Part shown: in pieces, positions 61,081 through 64,000 of the stretch
Layout: every line of letters starts with the position of its first letter
How positions within the stretch are numbered: position 1 is the first letter of the stretch
Origin: Phytoseiulus persimilis
Lineage: Eukaryota > Arthropoda > Arachnida > Mesostigmata > Phytoseiidae
Direction: 5' to 3'
Assembly (NCBI GenBank): GCA_037576195.1
Contig: CM075103.1
Coordinates: 744,001-808,000, forward strand
Length of the DNA stretch: 64,000 nucleotides
Notes under the pieces: generated by a model
Database searches by the model: none
What the model saw: the letters and a program-made list of their open reading frames with translations, nothing else
What the model was told of the DNA's origin: nothing
Made by a program: the position numbers and the translations under genes

Positions 61081-64000
61081 AACCAGATCCAAAGCTATCA
61101 TCGTCAGATAGTCCTTTCTCGATTTTCAACGGTCCGTCCACTTCGTCGATAGGGGTTGAGTTTAGAAGCTGAGAATCTGCTCTGTTTTTCCTCATCTCCT
61201 CTCTAAACTCGATGTAACCCATTTGCGAGACGAACACATAGCATAGGAGAAAGAGTGGGGGGGGGGGGGTTCGATATCACCTCAAATCCCCAGATCAGAT
61301 ATAATCCAACGATGTCTTTAGTTGTCCTTGTACGTTTTAGACTCCAAAATGTCGGTGGCTACAGCGTGTAATGATGAGGCAATACCATCAGCTGCTTGTT
61401 GTTGTACACAGAGCAGCACGCGATGGAGTTAAGCCTAACGGTGTTCGAACTCGTCTTATTCAACTCAGTAGGCTGATAATAAGAGCTGATTGAAGCTGTC
61501 GGCAACCTATTCGGCGATTAGCACGTTGGGGACCGAGAGTAGAGACGTTTCTGATCACTTCCGTCTTCGCAGACAGTTGCTTCAGTGCCCCAGTTTGAGC
61601 TGCGCTCCACAGACAAGCAGGGTAAACTCACCTTTCAGCCATTATTCTTCGTCGATCTTGCTGAATAGTCTTGATTTCGATCTTGCACCGTATTCACCCA
61701 AGCAGCATAACGAGAGTGACCCGAGAGGACTTCGCCACACACCTGGATCTCCACTTGGTTCACTGCGCTGCGTTATTTTGACACTCCACAGCCATTGCAA
61801 TAGCGGACATCGTCTCAAGCCGACAGCGCGTTAGCAGCTAGCCCTCCGATTCGTTTCGGGATAAGCGCGGCAACTCGCTGAGGTGTTTCCGCCAAACTAA
61901 CAGCTAGAGTCGGAACGCAATGGAACAGTGAATCCTATTCCGGTCATTCATCGGAGTTTCAGCCACCCTTAGGGCTACGCAATAATGATGATCATCATTG
62001 TCTGTCAGCCCCCTTATATGGTTTCCAAATGACCTCGCATTCCTACTACTCGGAGGCTTGGTCGATCCTCGATCCTTTGCGCAGCTCAATATTGCACTTC
62101 GAGAAGAATATCGATTTCGCGCCTTGATTGGCGCCGGATGGCTGTAGTGAGCTGGGGTAGGGAGTATCTGGGAACGAGATGAGTGGATTCGGAACGTTGA
62201 AAATCAGTGAAAACTAGTAACATCCATCGTATCATTCCTCTACCCACTCAATGAGCGTTCCGGCCGATATGACATTTGCGTCCAGATGCGGAGGGTACGG
62301 TTCAGCTGGATTCCGTTGTGATTCGCGGCGCCTTGGACACGCTCACTTAGACCGGTTCAAGAGCGGTATTCGTAGTTGCCCAGCAGGTGTTGTCGAGGGA
62401 AAACTGATTGGCAGAATCATTGCAATCTCGTGGCTGTTACCTGTTGCTAGGAGGCGGCGGAGAAGGAAGCTGAAAAGGTCGGAAATTCGTTAGTACGGAC
62501 TCCGGGCACTCCATGCCGTGGGCGAGGACGACTGCGGGTCCACGGCGTGCTTCAGTTGACGGATTCACACGATTTCGCGCGGCGGTCTGGCCACTGCCCG
62601 AACTGGGACACTTTTTTGGTCTAGCGAGGATGTATCTGTGGTTCTCGAAGTGTGGAGCCGGGTCACGTTGGTGAAGCCGGGGGGTTTTCTCGGTAGGGCC
62701 CGTGATCTTTGGAAATTTCTCGGAAAAAGTGCGAGGCTCGACGCGGGATAGGATGCTGCTCAAACGCCCGGCAACTCCAGATTCTATCTCAGGCTCTTTG
62801 AGAAGGACAAAAGATCGTTTCAACCTCGACGTCAAGAGCTGACCACTTGACAAGACGCGTCCTCGATGCATTCGCCCCTTATCCCACAAGGGAAGCCGGA
62901 TTCGAAGAGTTTCCCGGTAGCGAAAAGTTCTCAGATTGGTTCAAACTACCCAGCTTGGGAGCTGCTGGGTCAATCCGGCCACTTTATCTTTCATCCGAAA
63001 ATCGGGCTCCTCCACCTCTTCGTCCTGGAGAGAAAAACTGAATGAGCTCGATTTTCGGGCGGAGAAAGAAGCGATCGCAAGAAGAATTTCAAGATTCTCA
63101 TCATTTTTCACGGACTTATGAGCAAAAGAAGAGAAGGTAGGAAAGTTCCTGACTTACGATGACCTCCCCATAGTTCTCGAAAATCTAGATAGAATATGGG
63201 CCCAAATCCCGTGAACACTCGGCACGATTTTCCTCATTCCGACCTTACGATGTTTGGAAGGAGATCCTAAATGCCCCCGACATAATCTGATTCGGCAAGA
63301 TCGGAGCTGCTGATAGCAAACGAGGTGAGTGATGAACACGCAACACGATCCAGCAAGTTCCGTCTGACGAAATCGAGGCTCAGTTGCCCGGCTGACTTGG
63401 TCTAACCTTGGTGAATATTGTCGTATGTGACGATCAATACCTTGGCACCAGCTGTCGGTGAGCAAACATTTGATGATCAACAGGCGCCTCCTGTTTCGCT
63501 TGCAAACAATGATCAAGAGTTGGACATGAATGCAAGAAGCGGTGCAACAGAGCATATACCTCGTCGAGCTCATTCGAGTCCCTCCGACTAGCAGTCGGAC
63601 TCCCGAACCGGTGGGAGGACTCCGATTTATAATCCGAAGACATCGGGGGACTACTTCAACGATGTTATATGAACACAGGGTTGCCCATGCATGATTCGGG
63701 AGAATGGTGGCTCGCAGGTATTCATCGCGGTTCTGCAGTTTGGGACCTGGCCCCATGATGCATAGTCCGCAAGGGGCATCCCGCGAACAATGCCTCCAAA
63801 CACCAATCCGGGAACGACTGCAGGAATGGATTGAAAATTCGAGTTTGCTTCCCGTCGACATTTTATGAAGATGCGTGTCTCCACGGGAGCCTGGTTGCTC
63901 GATGTCTTTACCCAATCTGGTTCATCGATCTGGCAATCATGGCTCATCTGGTCCTATGCTCGACATAAGGATCTCATGCGATACACTCACATCTCAATGG
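61081..64000. other. Right-hand end, no recognised gene
   Basis: Includes a 13-base poly-G run at 61257-61269, a minus-strand gtgagt donor near 61630 that could end a short first exon (MAE..), and dispersed-repeat copy 2. The 253-aa minus frame (63154-63915) and the overlapping 98-aa frame (63651-63947) conflict with each other and have no motif. Confidence 0.4.
62700..62872 (-). repeat. Dispersed repeat, copy 2
   Basis: Inverted counterpart of about 40697-40870. Read on the minus strand it shares CAGCTCTTGACGTCGAGG, GCCTGAG, CGTTTGAGCAGCATCC and CGCGTCGAGCC with copy 1. No terminal repeats or duplications were found, so the ends are approximate. Confidence 0.6.

Noticed and set aside
61250-61290. 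Possible membrane exon LFLLCYVFVSQMGY on the minus strand
   Set aside because: The frame is broken at the poly-C run (13 bases) and there is no acceptor AG just upstream.
63540-63660. tRNA-like look (GGTTCGGGAGTC and a TTTATAAT anticodon-like loop on the minus strand)
   Set aside because: The T-arm and acceptor stems do not pair, and the loop spacing is wrong for a tRNA cloverleaf.
63154-63915. 253-aa minus ORF near the right edge
   Set aside because: Cys/Arg/Ser-rich random-like composition, no domain, and overlapped by a different minus frame that looks no worse.

Overview
This is a window of eukaryotic nuclear DNA. Every confidently identified multi-exon gene has GT..AG introns, mostly 75-200 bp, and there are poly(A) signals, 0.5-20 kb intergenic stretches and non-autonomous DNA transposons. 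Nothing prokaryotic, plasmid-like or organellar is present. The gene set (an invertebrate-type transglutaminase, ninjurin, flightless-I, cohesin SA, GOT1, an OSER1-like gene, LIN-9 and a C18orf21-like gene), short introns and mid GC content suggest an arthropod. A compact-genome chelicerate such as a mesostigmatid mite is my best guess, but that is inference and nothing in the window proves it.

Layout, left to right. 1-1707 (-): most of a transglutaminase gene as one uninterrupted exon, running off the left edge. 1708-24359: about 22.6 kb with no recognisable gene; three phase-compatible exon candidates lie at 9.5-12.2 kb and a homopolymer-rich repeat at 20.5 kb. 24360-25557 (+): ninjurin, three exons. 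26186-31718 (-): complete flightless-I, 15 exons. 34171-38237 (+): complete cohesin SA/STAG, 7 exons, with an unusual 15x Gly-Arg tract. 39114-39473 (-): a GOT1-family membrane protein with a short C-terminus. 39474-46986: mostly featureless. 46987-47461 (+): the last two exons of a C2H2 zinc-finger gene. 48540-49521: a 982-bp foldback element with 9-bp target-site duplications. 51163-52701: a 1,539-bp hAT-like non-autonomous element with near-identical 8-bp duplications. 55578-56457 (-): an OSER1-like gene. 56588-58186 (-): single-exon LIN-9. 58711-59629 (+): a C18orf21/RMP24-like gene, divergent from LIN-9. 59630-64000: low-confidence exon candidates and one copy of a dispersed repeat whose other copy is near 40.8 kb.

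The genes do not form a pathway. Several act in chromosome biology and cell-cycle transcription (SA in cohesin, LIN-9 in DREAM/MuvB), but each is an ordinary single-copy housekeeping gene. Organisational points of note are the tail-to-tail ninjurin/flightless-I pair with apparently overlapping 3' ends, the tightly packed LIN-9 to OSER1-like tandem, and single-exon transglutaminase and LIN-9 genes beside intron-rich neighbours. I found no clear undescribed system. The most novel structures are the two transposon families, the Gly-Arg tract in SA, and a few unidentified spliced ORFs.
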